DNA from: Onchocerca lupi
Taxonomy: Eukaryota; Nematoda; Chromadorea; Rhabditida; Onchocercidae
NCBI GenBank assembly: GCA_028564675.1
Contig: JAOVVO010000045.1
Span: forward strand, 168,844-232,843
DNA length: 64,000 nt
Direction: 5' to 3'
Every line of letters starts with the position of its first letter. The first letter of the stretch is position 1. The notes beneath the pieces were generated by a model. That model saw only the letters and a program-made list of their open reading frames with translations, did no database searches and was not told the DNA's origin. This document shows, piece by piece, positions 11,101 through 22,748 of this stretch. A program made the position numbers and the translations under genes.

Positions 11101-12667
11101 CAGTTATCAAAATCTTTTCATTTACTCAAATAATGAGTCTCAATACCAATTCTCCTAAATACTCAGTTCTTGAACTTGAAATTCATGCTGCAATCTAATG
11201 AAGTCTGAAATACAGTTGGGCAAGAGAAATGCACCTTTGCAGAAGTCAACACTGCTGATGAATTGAGCCTTGCATTTAAACTGTTAAAATTTAAGTTTTT
11301 AAAAAATTTATTTACATTTTTGTGATCAGATAGTGGAGAAAATGAGTGATCGCATCGGCGCCTAGTGCTAAAATTGAAGGGATGGAAACGATTGCTCGTA
11401 ATAACTAGCAGAGAAATATTGGCAAAAACGTGATCCTAATTATTTATTGTTTGATTTATTCCATTATTAAGAAGAGGGAACAATAAATTCAGAAAGTCAT
11501 ACAGTTTGAAAGTTTATTTTTAAAAATTTGAAATCGAAAATTTGGTTTAGAATTCATAAAATGCGTTTTCTAGTGTCAAAAGTTTTTGTTTTATGTTTAT
11601 GTCGTTAAAGTTAGGAATTTTTTTGAAGTCTTACTGAAGCTTTTCCGTAAACTTCAACAAGCAACTTTTTCATCTTGCGCTAACCACAAGCACAATTTCA
11701 TGCGCATCAAAGGCGCATGCTCCTGAAACAACAAAGGATCTTTCTTGTCTCTCCAAAATGATACCAGAATCCTCCATCCACGAAGAAGATGAGGGAGCTG
11801 AGTGCAAAAATCATTTCAACGAGTAAGCTTCCATGAGCTCGGTCGGATGGTCCAGCTCGTGGTACATCAATTTTCTTTCTTGCATAATCCTATTCTCCTT
11901 TTTTTTGTATTATAATTTCTTCATGAAAGTTTCCTTTGATATTATCGAAATTGTATTGTTCATGTAATTGTTGTAATACTTGCTGCGTCCGTTGATTAAC
12001 AAATCATAATAAAGGTTTAATTATCCAAGTTTGAGGTTCGTTACCAAGTGAATGAAAAATAGAATTGAAGAAACTGCGAGAACGGAAGAGCAGAATTCAA
12101 CTTATTATTTTGTTACCATCAGAAGGAAAAGGCGACAAGTATGATATAAAAATTTCTGTTCCCTTATTTTCTCGTCTGCTAAAGCTTGTGTGGTGTGCAT
12201 TGTTAAAGTGCCGTAAATCATGGTAATTGTCCGGAATGTTATGAGGACCAAAAGTTGTAGGCATTGTTTAAAATTGTAAGCATTGTTTGTCACCTATTCT
12301 TTGTCCTATAATCAAATCCTCTGTATAATTTGCTATAAGTCACCGCCTACTACAAAACCAAAGATTATCGATATGAGCTTCCAGCGATCAGCGCATCAGT
12401 TGAAAATAGTCATTTATTAGGCACTCAGTTACCCTCAGCTCATTCCACAATCACTATCTTCCAATTCAGTCCAACTCCTTACATTCAATCCATCTTCACT
12501 TTCAAGCTATTTGACCAAACGATTGACTGCATTCGTGGTATAATCTGGTTTCATTCCATCTTATGACATAGACGAAGAATCAATCCTCGGTCAATCAAGA
12601 AAATTTTCTCACCATGATTCTGTCACAATGTAAAGAAAAACTTTCCCGACAGAAATTGATTTAGCTG
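11101..12667. other. Spacer between the duplicated zinc-finger segments, patchily GC-richer
   Basis: Most of this stretch is AT-rich, but 11640-11870 and 12300-12620 have coding-like composition. The first holds competing open frames on both strands (minus frame listed separately). The second has a plus frame at 12338-12564 (about 75 codons, no ATG). On the minus strand it has a small LESEDGLN block between CAAATAG and GTAAGG at about 12465-12488. None matches a family I know. These may be remnants of a gene or of an inserted element. Confidence 0.35.
11707..11889 (-). CDS. Candidate terminal exon with one hydrophobic helix, unrecognised
   Basis: On the minus strand an open frame runs 60 codons from an acceptor-like AATAG at 11890-11894 to TGA at 11707. 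The N-terminal half is basic (ARKKIDVPRAGPSDRAHG). A hydrophobic helix (LLVEMIFALSSLIFFV) follows, then a Cys/Arg-rich tail. No upstream exon could be fixed. The plus strand is also open here and has a good donor (CAACGA|GTAAGC at 11822/11823), so strand assignment is unsure. It may be a fragment of a dead element. Confidence 0.25.
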   Translation of the reverse strand, partial: DYARKKIDVPRAGPSDRAHGSLLVEMIFALSSLIFFVDGGFWYHFGETRKILCCFRSMRL

Positions 12668-12750
12668 AAAAATAGATTAAATGTTTGATTTTTAACCCTT
12701 ATGCATAAATTTTGCATAACGAAAACTAGCTTTTATCATTTCAGAACTAG

Positions 12751-12803
12751 TTTAATATTTATTTGCTGTTGCTTAGATAAAGCAACAGCAAATAAATATT
12801 AAA
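12751..12803. repeat. Perfect 24-bp inverted repeat with 5-nt loop
   Basis: The left arm 12751-12774 (TTTAATATTTATTTGCTGTT plus GCTT) is exactly complementary to 12780-12803. The loop is AGATA. Copy A of the duplication has the left-arm sequence but no right arm. Confidence 0.95.
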
Positions 12804-13448
12804 TAATTTAGTTTTTCAAAAAAAAAAAAAATTTCATAAATTTGAATAATTTCATTCAATTTGACTAAAAAACTTACAGTTTGCAACTAGTTATCGAAAG
12901 AGCTATATATAATGAAAATTATGAAGGTTAAACAGAGATTTAATATTTGCTATTGTTTTTATAAGTTTTAAAAAGATTCATGTCTTTATTAGTAATTAGT
13001 TTAGTTTTTTTTCAAAAAAGTGTTTCTTACAATTAAATCAATTTTTTTAACAATCAAAAGAAAAAAAAATTCGCGTTTTTTTAACTTATGTATCAATTGT
13101 TTACTAAAAAAAAAAAGTTAAATTTGAATAAAATTTCAGTACTTAATTAAGAAACAACAATTCAATCAGACATTATGTATTTCATTGTCCTATATTACTT
13201 AATTTTTCAAATGATCGAACTGCAGTAAGTTATGTTAAAATTACGAATAATTTGCTAATCAAAACAAAAAAAAATAAATTTATTCTTAACAATCTTAGTT
13301 TCGGAAATAATTAGTAATTTAACGAAGTGACTGAATCAATTGTTCGTCGAATAAGAAATAATTAACAGTGATCAAACGAATTTTGTGTCTTCATAATTAA
13401 TTAACGATAATAATTCAAATTCATGTAATGTAAAAAACATTATTTCAG

Positions 13449-14028
13449 CATATGCGGAATCACAAACTTTTCAGATCACCAATTGAATATCAAATCAGAT
13501 CACTCTGAATGTGATCAATTTTCTCATTCTTCACAAGTCAAATGGCATATTCTGCTTCCTACCATTGAACAGTCATATCAATGCGAACGATGCAATCGAT
13601 CACTTATTCGACGTAACTATCTCCAACGCAACCATACAATCAAAGGGCCAAATCAGTTTGATGCTTGCAATCGATCACTTATAGATCGTGACAATTTTCA
13701 ACGCCATCATGCTGTCAATCGACCATATCAGTGCATTGTATGCAATCGAACATTCATCCGACATGAGCATCTCCAACGTCACCATCAACTAGTGCACGTT
13801 AAATTGCCATATCAGTGTAACGTATGCAGTCGATCATTCAATCGATTTGAACATCTCCAATTTCATCAACAAATACACACTGCTAAACAGCTATTTATGT
13901 GTAATTTATGCAATCGATCATTTGTAAAACGTGAGCAACTCCAACGTCATCTCTCAGTTCATAACTTCATCAGTTTGTATGCAACGGATCATTTAACTCA
14001 TGTGAACAATTCCAACGTTGTTAAATAA
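13449..14028 (+). CDS. C2H2 zinc-finger protein, probable 3'-terminal exon
   Basis: This is an open frame of 192 codons after TATTTCAG (acceptor ends 13448), entering in phase 2. The only in-frame near-5' start is TTG at 13483, so upstream exons are expected and I could not locate them. Five finger-like units follow. Finger 1 (CERC...QRNHT) has Asn in place of the first His. Finger 2 lacks its first Cys and a proper last His. Fingers 3 (CIVC...HHQLVH), 4 (CNVC...HQQIH) and 5 (CNLC...HLSVH) keep the complete C-x2-C-x12-H-x3/4-H ligands. Linkers are not the TGEKP type. This predicts a nuclear DNA- or RNA-binding protein. Two weak fingers beside a dead duplicate leave open that this copy is also decaying. 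Confidence 0.65.
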
Positions 14029-14066
14029 TTTACATTAAAAGATTGAAGAAACATTATTAATTAGTT

Positions 14067-14541
14067 AATTATTTCTGTGATAAGAATTTGTTGATCTATT
14101 TTTTCTTGTCAAAATAATGCACAAATGACAGTCGGTGGAAAAAGAAATGTTACTTCAATCGATTCACAATCGTTAATTATAATTATTAAGCTAATAACTT
14201 GTAACTATAAAGATTGGCATGAAATTTTCACTGAAATGAATTGAATTGTCAAATATTTAACATTATTTTATAACATATAATTGTGTTTTTTTGACTTGAT
14301 ACTATTAAATATCATTTTTCTTAAAAACAAATTGAATTTTATAAATAAACCTGTGACATGTATTTAATCAATAATTATTATCACCAAAAATGATAATTTC
14401 AAATCAAAGTGTCATAAACTTTAGATTTCTTAGTGTTAATTTTTTGACTTATTATATGAAGACAAGAAAGAAAACTTCACGCATAAAATTTAAGCAATAA
14501 TTGACGGGCATACACATGCACACAAACGATATATACAATTG
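14067..14541. other. AT-rich spacer, nothing recognised
   Basis: This stretch lies between the zinc-finger duplicate and the 3' end of the receptor gene on the opposite strand. It may include the receptor 3' UTR. No other signal was seen. Confidence 0.5.
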
Positions 14542-16953
14542 TTAAAAGATTTCAATATTTGATGGATAATTATGAAATTTTCGTTGACGTGTTTGTTCGG
14601 TGATAATTGAATGCATCGTTTCGACATTATAATCAATCTTATTATTGACTTGTTTGCATCGAATCCATCGCCAAAATTGTCGGAGATGTTTAACAGCTTG
14701 CTGTCGATAATTTCCGACAATTAAAACAAAAATTAAGGCAGATAGAAAAGGCATCACCAAAGTTAATCCATGTGCTATCTACAATACAGTAATTTTTTTT
14801 TTAATTTACAAATTTTTTGAATTATTTCAAAATTTCTACATCCATAGTTTGATATATTTTATAATGTAGAAATAAAAACAGCTAAATACGAATGCTAAAC
14901 TACTAGGATAAGAACATATATATAGCTGAAAGCAATTTACTTAAAATTTGATTCAATAATTTTAGGAAATTTTTTACGTCTTTATATCTTCTTTATTTAT
15001 TTATTTATTTTTTGTTTTTCATATACAATTGTATAAGTGAAATAAATGCGATAAATTAAAAATTCAATCATAATTTTTGATGAAGTTAATGTATTGGAGC
15101 GAATTATTTTATCTTACCTTATACCAATTCTTCAAAAAGACTCGTAAATTGTAATCATCATAATTATTACCAATAATAATACCGATATGGAAATTTGCTT
15201 CGATAAGTTCCACAGCTAATCCCCATTTTTCGAATAATTGCAAAATAGTAATTATCAACAACGACATGGTTACTGACCGGTTTTGTATCCAAAATGGTGA
15301 TTTAATTTGATATTGCCTTATTACGGAACATATTGTTAAGAGAAAAGATAATGATGGTATCAGTATAAGAATTATCAAACTGAAAATGAAAAAAATGGAA
15401 ATTATATTTCTGAACCAAAAACATAAGTTTAATTTTAGATAAATAAACTGAAATTTGAAATAATTTCAGTTGTTTACTTAATCTTACCTAATATTGAATA
15501 TAATCACTTTTTTTACGGGTAAAACTGTTTTTCATTTAAAACTTAATAGTTTTCTAAACTTTAACTTTAAAAAAAAAGAGTGGAACTTACTAAACAATAA
15601 TAGCAGAAGTAGTAATCATAAATAATTGAAGAAATCGCATATCAATAAATATCATGGAAATGATATAAGGTAATGATAAAAGTATCATAGCAAGGATAAA
15701 TGAATGATGATTAGGATTATATTTAATGAATAAAGAAAAATATGAATCACTAGCAAGATAAAGTAAGAATAGTACTTGGATATTACCGAAATTATGTGCT
15801 ATTTGATATTTGAGTATTTCCTAGAATGACTGATTGGTAAATTTGCGTATCAAAATATGAAATTTATTTAAAGATAAATAAAATTAGCTTTAATTAATTA
15901 AATTTTTTTGCTGGTTATGATTATGATTATGCTGTAATGAATCGTTTAACCGTTTTGAAGAAATTTTTAAACTTTTTTTTGGCGAACAAATGCAAAAAAA
16001 AAAGAATATTTTAAATGGAAAAATTAGTGAAGTAATTGAAAGATAAGAGTATATATCTAATAAATAAATTAACTGTAATTTTTAAATACTGTTGTGATAT
16101 ATTTTCATTTCATGTAGTCACGTTCTGATGATAATATTTGAATTATGAAATATAATTGTAATATCAATTAGTTTTATCTAAAATTAAAAAGACGAAATGA
16201 AAAAAGTTTAAGAAAAATTAGAACCTTTAAAACAGTGAAATAAGCTTGAGCAGTTTTATCTTTTATATTGCTATCAACAATAACTTCAATATCTTCATTA
16301 TGATAGTAAATATCGATTATTAAAGTATAAAGAAGAAAACCAGTTGCAAGAATAATATTAGAAATGGCAAAATTGATAATCAGTAATGGTAACCTATATT
16401 CATTCTAATAATACATCCATTTTTTTTGATTAATAAAATTTAAAAAAAAATTGAAAGTAAATTTATAACAGTTATAAATTCAAACTATGAATTTGTGTTT
16501 AGTATTTATTAATAAATATCATCACAAACCCTTTTTTTATAGCTGTTTAAAATCTGAAAATATCCAAGAATCGATTAGTAAAAAACATGCTACTAGTAAC
16601 CAATAATACTAAATAATTTATAAATTGATACAAATGATGTTCATACCTTCTGTACCTACGACAATCCACACATCTGATATTCAAATATAATAAATAACTA
16701 TTTAACAGTATCGCTATAAGATAAAATGATAGAAAGATTAGGCTAACTAAAAAATGAACTCTGTTACCATGTTCCAATTCCAATGTCCTGAAAGTTTTGG
16801 AATAAATTCAATTTTTCCCCTCACTTATAACTCAATAAGCTAATTTAAGAAAATAAAAAAAACTTACTTATTATTTATATATTTAAATGGATGAAATACA
16901 ACATCCGGTATAAGAATAATCATTCTTTCATCGTTCATTTCTATCAAAAGCAT
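14542..16953 (-). CDS. Seven-transmembrane receptor, nematode chemoreceptor-like, six exons
   Basis: I assembled six exons with consistent phases: 16953-16868, 16787-16647, 16393-16225, 15820-15591, 15379-15118 and 14778-14542. They total 1125 nt (374 residues). A second in-frame ATG at 16938 would give 369. Seven hydrophobic segments are visible: VHFLVSLIFLSFYLIAILL, LLIINFAISNIILATGFLL, a third ending ASDSYFSLFIKYNP, FILAMILLSLPYIISMIFI, FMITTSAIIVYLIILILIP, SVTMSLLIITILQLF, and IAHGLTLVMPFLSALIFV followed by NYRQQ. The D-S-Y at the end of helix 3 sits where many receptors have DRY. The Pro in helix 7 and the following Tyr-Arg resemble nematode serpentine chemoreceptors. I cannot name the subfamily. 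Expected location is the plasma membrane of sensory or other neurons; the ligand is unknown. A strong GTATGA donor ends exon 2. Confidence 0.8.
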
Positions 16954-16959
16954 TATTCC

Positions 16960-18272
16960 AATTTGATGAATGATTCAAATATCAAATTTCTATAAATAAT
17001 TTTAATATCAATGATTATTTTTTTTTTGCAGACTTGAAAAAATATTTATTTAGAAAAAGCTTTTAAAAAATATGTATAAATTTCTAATAGTATTTGTATG
17101 AATAATGAATGAAAAATGACAGATTTCAGTCATAGTTGCTGCTTGCTCCAGAAGAAATTAATCGTGAAGGAAATTAATTTTATTTTTAATTCAAAACAAC
17201 AACTAATTCGGGAAATGGTGAGAATTAGCGCGTATATGTTGAACTTGCAGATAACCAAAATATCCAAAAATGATGTCTAGCGGCCAATAATTACCAGATT
17301 TAGTAATGATAATTATCGATCACATTGTATTCACACCATTGTCGATTTTGCAAACTATTGAGTAGAATATTAATGGAGGATAGAGTGACAAAATTATATC
17401 TCTATAGATAATATAGAATATCGACTGATTGGTTGATGATGGTGATGATAACTTTTACCATCCATAATCATCCCGACATATTTGAATTATGATGAATCAA
17501 AATCATTCTCATAGTTTGCAAAATTACTCCCTTAATTTCGAATTGGTTAAGAATTTTTTTTTCTTTTTTATGACAAAATAACATTAGTAAAAAAAAAAGA
17601 AATGATCAATAAATTTTATCAAATAAATAAAACTACCATAGGCAAATCGAACAAATATAAATTCAATTTTCGGAAAAATTTTAAAAATTCACGTTATTAA
17701 TTTTTTCTAGCTTTTTACCATTTTTTAAGAAAAGAAAATATTGGATTAAAACTTTCTCGTTTCTTTTCAAAGAAAATTAAGTTTCTAGTGAAGCTTTAAT
17801 TTCTAAATTTCAATGAAATCAATGGTTTGCAAATTTTTGTAAGCAAATTTTCGCACCAATGTAATTTAATTTACTTTTGCCACTCTGACATATGTCTTAT
17901 TACACTTGAGGTTTAGTGAGATTCGGATGTGCTACAATAATATTTGATAGTTTTTACCAAAAAAAACTTTTTTTTTTTATATTCATTTTCAATAAAATAA
18001 ATCTGTGAATTGCGGTTTATTCAAACAACGATCATTGTAAAAGATTTGTAAATGCTGTAGGAAATTTGTGAAAATTTTATATCAGTGATATAATTTAATC
18101 ATTTTTATAATTTTGAATTGCTGTTTTCGATGTTTAATCAATAATTCACTTAATGTTGTGCTTGTTTAATGTAATTCTGTAAGCAACCCACTTATTCCAA
18201 GTGTAATGCGACGGTTGTATTTCACTGTGATTTGATACTATCTTTTTTTAGCACTGCCCAGTTTGTTGTTTT
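16960..18272. other. Intergenic DNA upstream of the receptor, nothing recognised
   Basis: AT-rich DNA that must contain the promoter of the minus-strand receptor gene. Slightly GC-richer sequence lies at 17140-17480. No ORF with domain support was seen on either strand. Confidence 0.45.
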
Positions 18273-18617
18273 TTGCTTATTCCAGAAACAGAAGTGGATC
18301 TAACAAAAGGTTCTTCGTTGATCAAAAGGGCGACCTTGTCCACTTCGACTCTTTTTACAAGCAATCCGATTAAAAACAGCATAAAAATTGGAAGCTTAAT
18401 TAACATAAATATATATATCGAATACATTCACAAATTAAAAAGTGCATTAAAGACCAATGTTACTACAAAAAAGCTAAAAATGGCCTGGAATTGTGGAAAT
18501 AGTCCAGCAAGTGGAATTGTAAGGCATATTGAAACAATCTTATCTGGTCATACGCATATTGTAGCTGATAACTCTATAGACGGAGTATTACTACTACAGG
18601 ATCTGGATGTATTCTAG
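18273..18617 (+). other. Open frame just upstream of the Pao gag relic, possible element remnant
   Basis: A 114-codon frame of ordinary composition runs from 18273 to the TAG at 18615-18617. It has a Ser/Thr/Lys-rich first half and a C-terminal block with ETILSGHTHIVADNSIDGVL. I do not recognise it. Its position 320 bp before the gag remnant and its non-host look suggest it belongs to the same element or to an older insertion. The next 300 bp contain an imperfect 45-50 bp tandem repeat around 18820-18920 ('ggtcgaatttcatttcgtc' and 'caaatttcttttcgacgac'). Confidence 0.35.
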
Positions 18618-18935
18618 ACAGAAGACGACTATTCCCCTTCCACCATTATTTTTTGTGTTACTAAAATTTTTTCCGGATGACTACTCACGATATTCGTGTA
18701 TTCAACCCTACTGTTGGAAAACCCGAATTTCTCTCTAAAACAAGATTATTTTGTAATATAAAGTGTTAAATTCACATAATTGCGTAAAATATTTCAGTTC
18801 TTTTAATCTTCCGCTGATTATGGTCGAATTTCATTTCGTCAGTCCTTTTTGGTTCTTGCTTTTATGTACCAAATTTCTTTTCGACGACCCTTTTGGTCTT
18901 GTGTCAAATTCCATTTGGTTACAAGAAGCACCTAA

Positions 18936-20430
18936 ATGTCACAATATCTCTCAAAGAGAGGCATCTCAAGCAGTTCATGCGACCTTCAATCAACGCAACT
19001 ACCGCTACCAACTTTTAGTGGTGATCTCAAGCTCTGGAGAGAATTTTGGAGCAGTTTTAGCGCGGTACTACAGCTGCAGAACATTCCCAACATCCAGAAG
19101 TTAAATTTCCTGATGTCTTGTCTTAGAGAAGATGCTCTGTTAGCCGTTAGAGGTTATGATATCGCCCCAGAAAATTATGGCGTTATAAGAAACGTATTGA
19201 CTGAAAGGTTCGGTCAACCGAATACTATTAAAAAGTCGCTATACAATGAGTTCCATTTTATCAGAAGAAACGACTGAGAATGGAAAGCAACCATTGAAGC
19301 GACAGAAAGAATACTTCGACAACCGGAAGCATCAGGCGAGAATTTGGAACATTCCAGTATCGAAATTATTGAAAATAAACTGTCGGCTTGGATACTAGAT
19401 AAAGTTTACCAATCAAAAAAGGAAAGGAGAGTATGATCAGTACATTCGTTCCGACTTTTTTTTAGTTGAAGTAGTCCAACAAAGCAAGAGAAGTATTTAA
19501 TGAATGTCAGAAAAATCCGAAAATTAATATAAACAAGGGGTGTGAAGTTCAAGAAGCGCTTAGTTTCAATTGGAACAACAAGTCGGTAAGCATGTTTCCC
19601 TCAAAACACTAAACAAAGGGACAAACATGTTCCCCGCTATCGTCACCAGAAGAGGAAACATATTTAATAGCAAAGGAGAAATATGTTTCCCGTCGAAATG
19701 ATGGCCATGATTGCCACCAAAATGCTCAGATTAATAGGGAAAGAGGAGGAGGTCGATCAATCAAGAGACGACACATTGGATATCAAGGGAAGAGAAAAAG
19801 TCTCGAAAGGATTCAAATGGTTTGGATCTTGGAGCGGAAGCATCTTTTTCTACAAGTTGGTCAATGATCGCCAGTGTTCTCTATTACATGGCAACAGTCG
19901 ACTTGAATCAACAATCAAGCAGCATTCTCACCTCTACGAGGGACAAAGGAAAGAATGTGATAAGTTATTTGGATATTCTCGAATAGTTGTTTGTTCGTAA
20001 CTGTTCCGTCCTTAAATAAATTCTTACTTCCAACAGAGATTGTCACTTTCGCAAAATTTATTTTACCGACAATGAAGAAGTGACCAAAAGCCAAATCTGC
20101 ATACAAAGAAAGGGATTCAGTAGAACGCAAACTAAGAACTCCTTACAAATCTAGAGAAGAGACATCAGCTATAGCTATAACGAAGAAAGCTAGGCAAATG
20201 ATTCTAAATCGACCGCAAATCTGAAGAAACCCAATAAAAGTAAAAGACCATGTGGATTCTGTAACAAGGATCACTAGGACAATGAATACCGAAATTATCT
20301 TACGTTTGGAATATTTGGCAAAGATCAGGGCATGTCTCAACTGTTTAAAACCTGGACATACCACTGAAAATTGCAACATTAGGAAACGATCATGTTTCCA
20401 CTGCAAGGGTCCTGTCAAAATAACCGAATA
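18936..20430 (+). mobile_element. Degenerate BEL/Pao retrotransposon gag remnant
   Basis: From the ATG at 18936 the frame encodes a DUF1759-type Pao gag segment: LPLPTFSGDLKLWREFWSSF, then ALLAVRGYDIAPENYG and LTERFGQPNTIKKSLYNEF. It breaks at TGA 19275. The homology continues in the same frame to about 19434 (ERILRQPEASGENLEHSSIE; ENKLSAWILDKVYQSKKE). A CCHC knuckle (CLNCLKPGHTTENC) is recognisable at 20330-20371, followed by the start of a second (CFHCKGP). Other stops and frame changes lie between. Protease, reverse transcriptase and integrase are absent and I could not define LTRs. The remnant is therefore a truncated, non-functional insertion. Confidence 0.85.
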
Positions 20431-20439
20431 AAAGGTGAT

Positions 20440-22748
20440 TCATATTGGTTTAATTAGAATAATTCTATCTTTCCTTGCTCATTTTATTTCGTGAATGTAA
20501 TATGAGTTAAAATTGTTGAGAAATCGGGTAGTCAATTAAAGCGTTGTAAGGACTAAAATCCAAATGTGATTTCAACTCTATTCGAAACTCAAATTGGTTA
20601 AATTTAATTGATTTTTTCCTAACTTTTTTAAGCAAATGGAATAATGACCTCCGATGAGAATTTAACCATCCAGTCTAAAGACTAAACCACATCAACGACA
20701 GAAAGTGAGGCAGTTATCACAGTCAGCACCCGCTTTGATGGATGCAACTCCGTCCTTGATTAATGATATCCAGACAGAGACAGGACGTGGACAAAAGCGG
20801 AATATAAGCAACAGTCGACAATCAAAATTATCAGTTACAATCAACTGGACGACGATAAACCCAACAACCACGAACCGCCATCTCCCTTTTTCCTTTCTAT
20901 TTCTTATACGCTATCCTTCTATATTTATTACTATTTTTTTTAGAAGAATTAGACGGTTGGAGCCTTTCTCGACGGAGCCGAACATTACATTCAACAAATT
21001 CCCTCCTTTTTTATCTTTTGTGTTCACGGATTTACTGGATCGCTCCCTATATCTGTACTTTATTGTAATATGCCAAATAAACTGTTAAGAAGTCAGTGTA
21101 GTGGAGTAATCAATATTCTATCGATCAAGTTTCGCGACATATGCTGTATACTATATTTGGCAATAGCATAAAAATTTGGAATGATTGGAATTTTGAAAAA
21201 ATTGATAAATTTTGAAAATTTTGTCCAAACTTTTACAAATTTAATCAATTAAAAATGATAGCAGCAGGAGAATGATAATAATTGTGACAATATTATTTAT
21301 GATTGAAAAAATCGAAAAAATAAGTGTCTAATAGAAAATGAAAAATAAATTATATCGATTACTTCAAATCAAAAGTGAGAATAACAATAACATAGGATAA
21401 GGTTATTCTTTATTTGCTAGATTTTTCAGAAAAATAATTATAATAGCCTATTTTTTCTTTCTTTGATCAAAAGAGTTTGGTCACGAAAATTTGATTTTTC
21501 TATATTATCAAAAAAATCAATATCGCCATTTTTTTAAAAAATAAGATAGTAAGTTGGAGGAATTCAAAGTTGACTTTTAAAATTATATGATTTTTATGAA
21601 TACGTTATCCGTGAGTAGTTATTATGCTTTAAATTTTATATGAGTCAAATATCATTCATTTACTTAAATATCATTACATACATTAATAATAAGCTACTAA
21701 ATGATGTAATTACTATACTTTGAATTTATATAAATTGATTATTTCATCAAATATCATTAACATACGAATTAAAAATGAATAGTACAAATTTTATCTAATA
21801 ATTAAAGCCAAGAGAGAGTGGTTTTGTTCAAATGCTATAAGTTGACTTGAACTGTCACTTTAATTACTTTATATCAATTATCACATTAACATTGATATCA
21901 CAATATCTTTGTCGTGAAATTTTTCTAAATGGTGGAGAGTGATGTCGCTCAATAGCCAAATATCACCAATGAGTCTAATTGGATAGGATTGCGTTGAATT
22001 GAGTTGAAATTGTGTCGTGTTGAGTTGAGTTGAATTAATTTGTGGCACCTCAAATTTGGGTAATTATCATGAAACGTTGATAATACGACAACGATAACGA
22101 CAATGACCATTACAGTGTCAGTTGTATCAACAATTCCAATAATCCCAAAAGAGACTAAACATCCTGACCTTCTAAATATCGGACCTTGAGATAAAAAAAG
22201 AGGCTATACTGAGGATCATGCTTATTTATAGAGAGATGACAATGACAGAGTTTGACCTACAATGAAGCGCCATTATTAGTACATGAAAGCACGCCTTTAT
22301 TGGCGCGTAAACTAGACTAGAATATTTGAATTATTGATTGCATATTAAGATAACAATTCAGAACAACAAAAATGATTGAATTAAACAATTGATATCTCGA
22401 AATTTCTCGGAATCTCCGACAATCTTAGTATTGATAATAGAAATTTATTATGATATAAATTAATAAGAACGTAAAAAAAAAAAAGGTAAAAATAATCAAT
22501 TTAATAACATATACTATAAAAATCAGTTTGAACATTAAGTGTTAAAGAAAAATATTAAATAAAATGGAGTTTTTTTTTTTTTGAATTAATTTAAGAAAAA
22601 TCTGATTTAGCATGCTTTTTTTTCGCTTCCTAGACACATTTTCCATAATATTTCTTTTTTATGTAGAAAAAAATTAAATTGGAAATTTAAAATTATTGTC
22701 TTATTAAATGATAATGATAAGGAGTGGAAATATGTACAGTCAAATCAG
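20440..22748. other. AT-rich DNA downstream of the gag relic, no gene seen
   Basis: 20640-21090 has non-AT-rich composition and a 127-codon frame (20705-21088, +) without recognisable domain; it may be a further remnant of the retroelement. 21990-22040 has a short GAGTT-type iteration. 22289-22320 has a small GCC/GGC hairpin followed by CTAGACTAG that resembles, weakly, a Helitron 3' end. The remainder is plain AT-rich sequence. Confidence 0.4.

Larger units (their letters stand above)
12668..14066 (+). repeat. Direct segmental duplication, copy B
   Basis: This is the counterpart of 9940-11100. It has the same order of flank, exon and 3' flank. It differs by an inverted 24-bp insertion forming the hairpin at 12751-12803, and it keeps the complete zinc-finger exon. 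Confidence 0.85.

Noticed and set aside
12105..12293. 62-codon minus-strand ORF
   Set aside because: Starts at GTG and no splice partner was found. Composition is somewhat coding-like, so it is mentioned only here.
16547..16646. Continuation of receptor exon 2 through FINYLVLLVTSSMFF
   Set aside because: Looks like a membrane segment, but a strong GTATGA donor at 16646 joined to the phase-matched acceptor at 16394 gives a better receptor, and the read-through ends in a stop.
22289..22320. Possible Helitron 3' end (GCC/GGC hairpin then CTAGACTAG)
   Set aside because: The stem is imperfect, and no matching 5' start or family core is present upstream.
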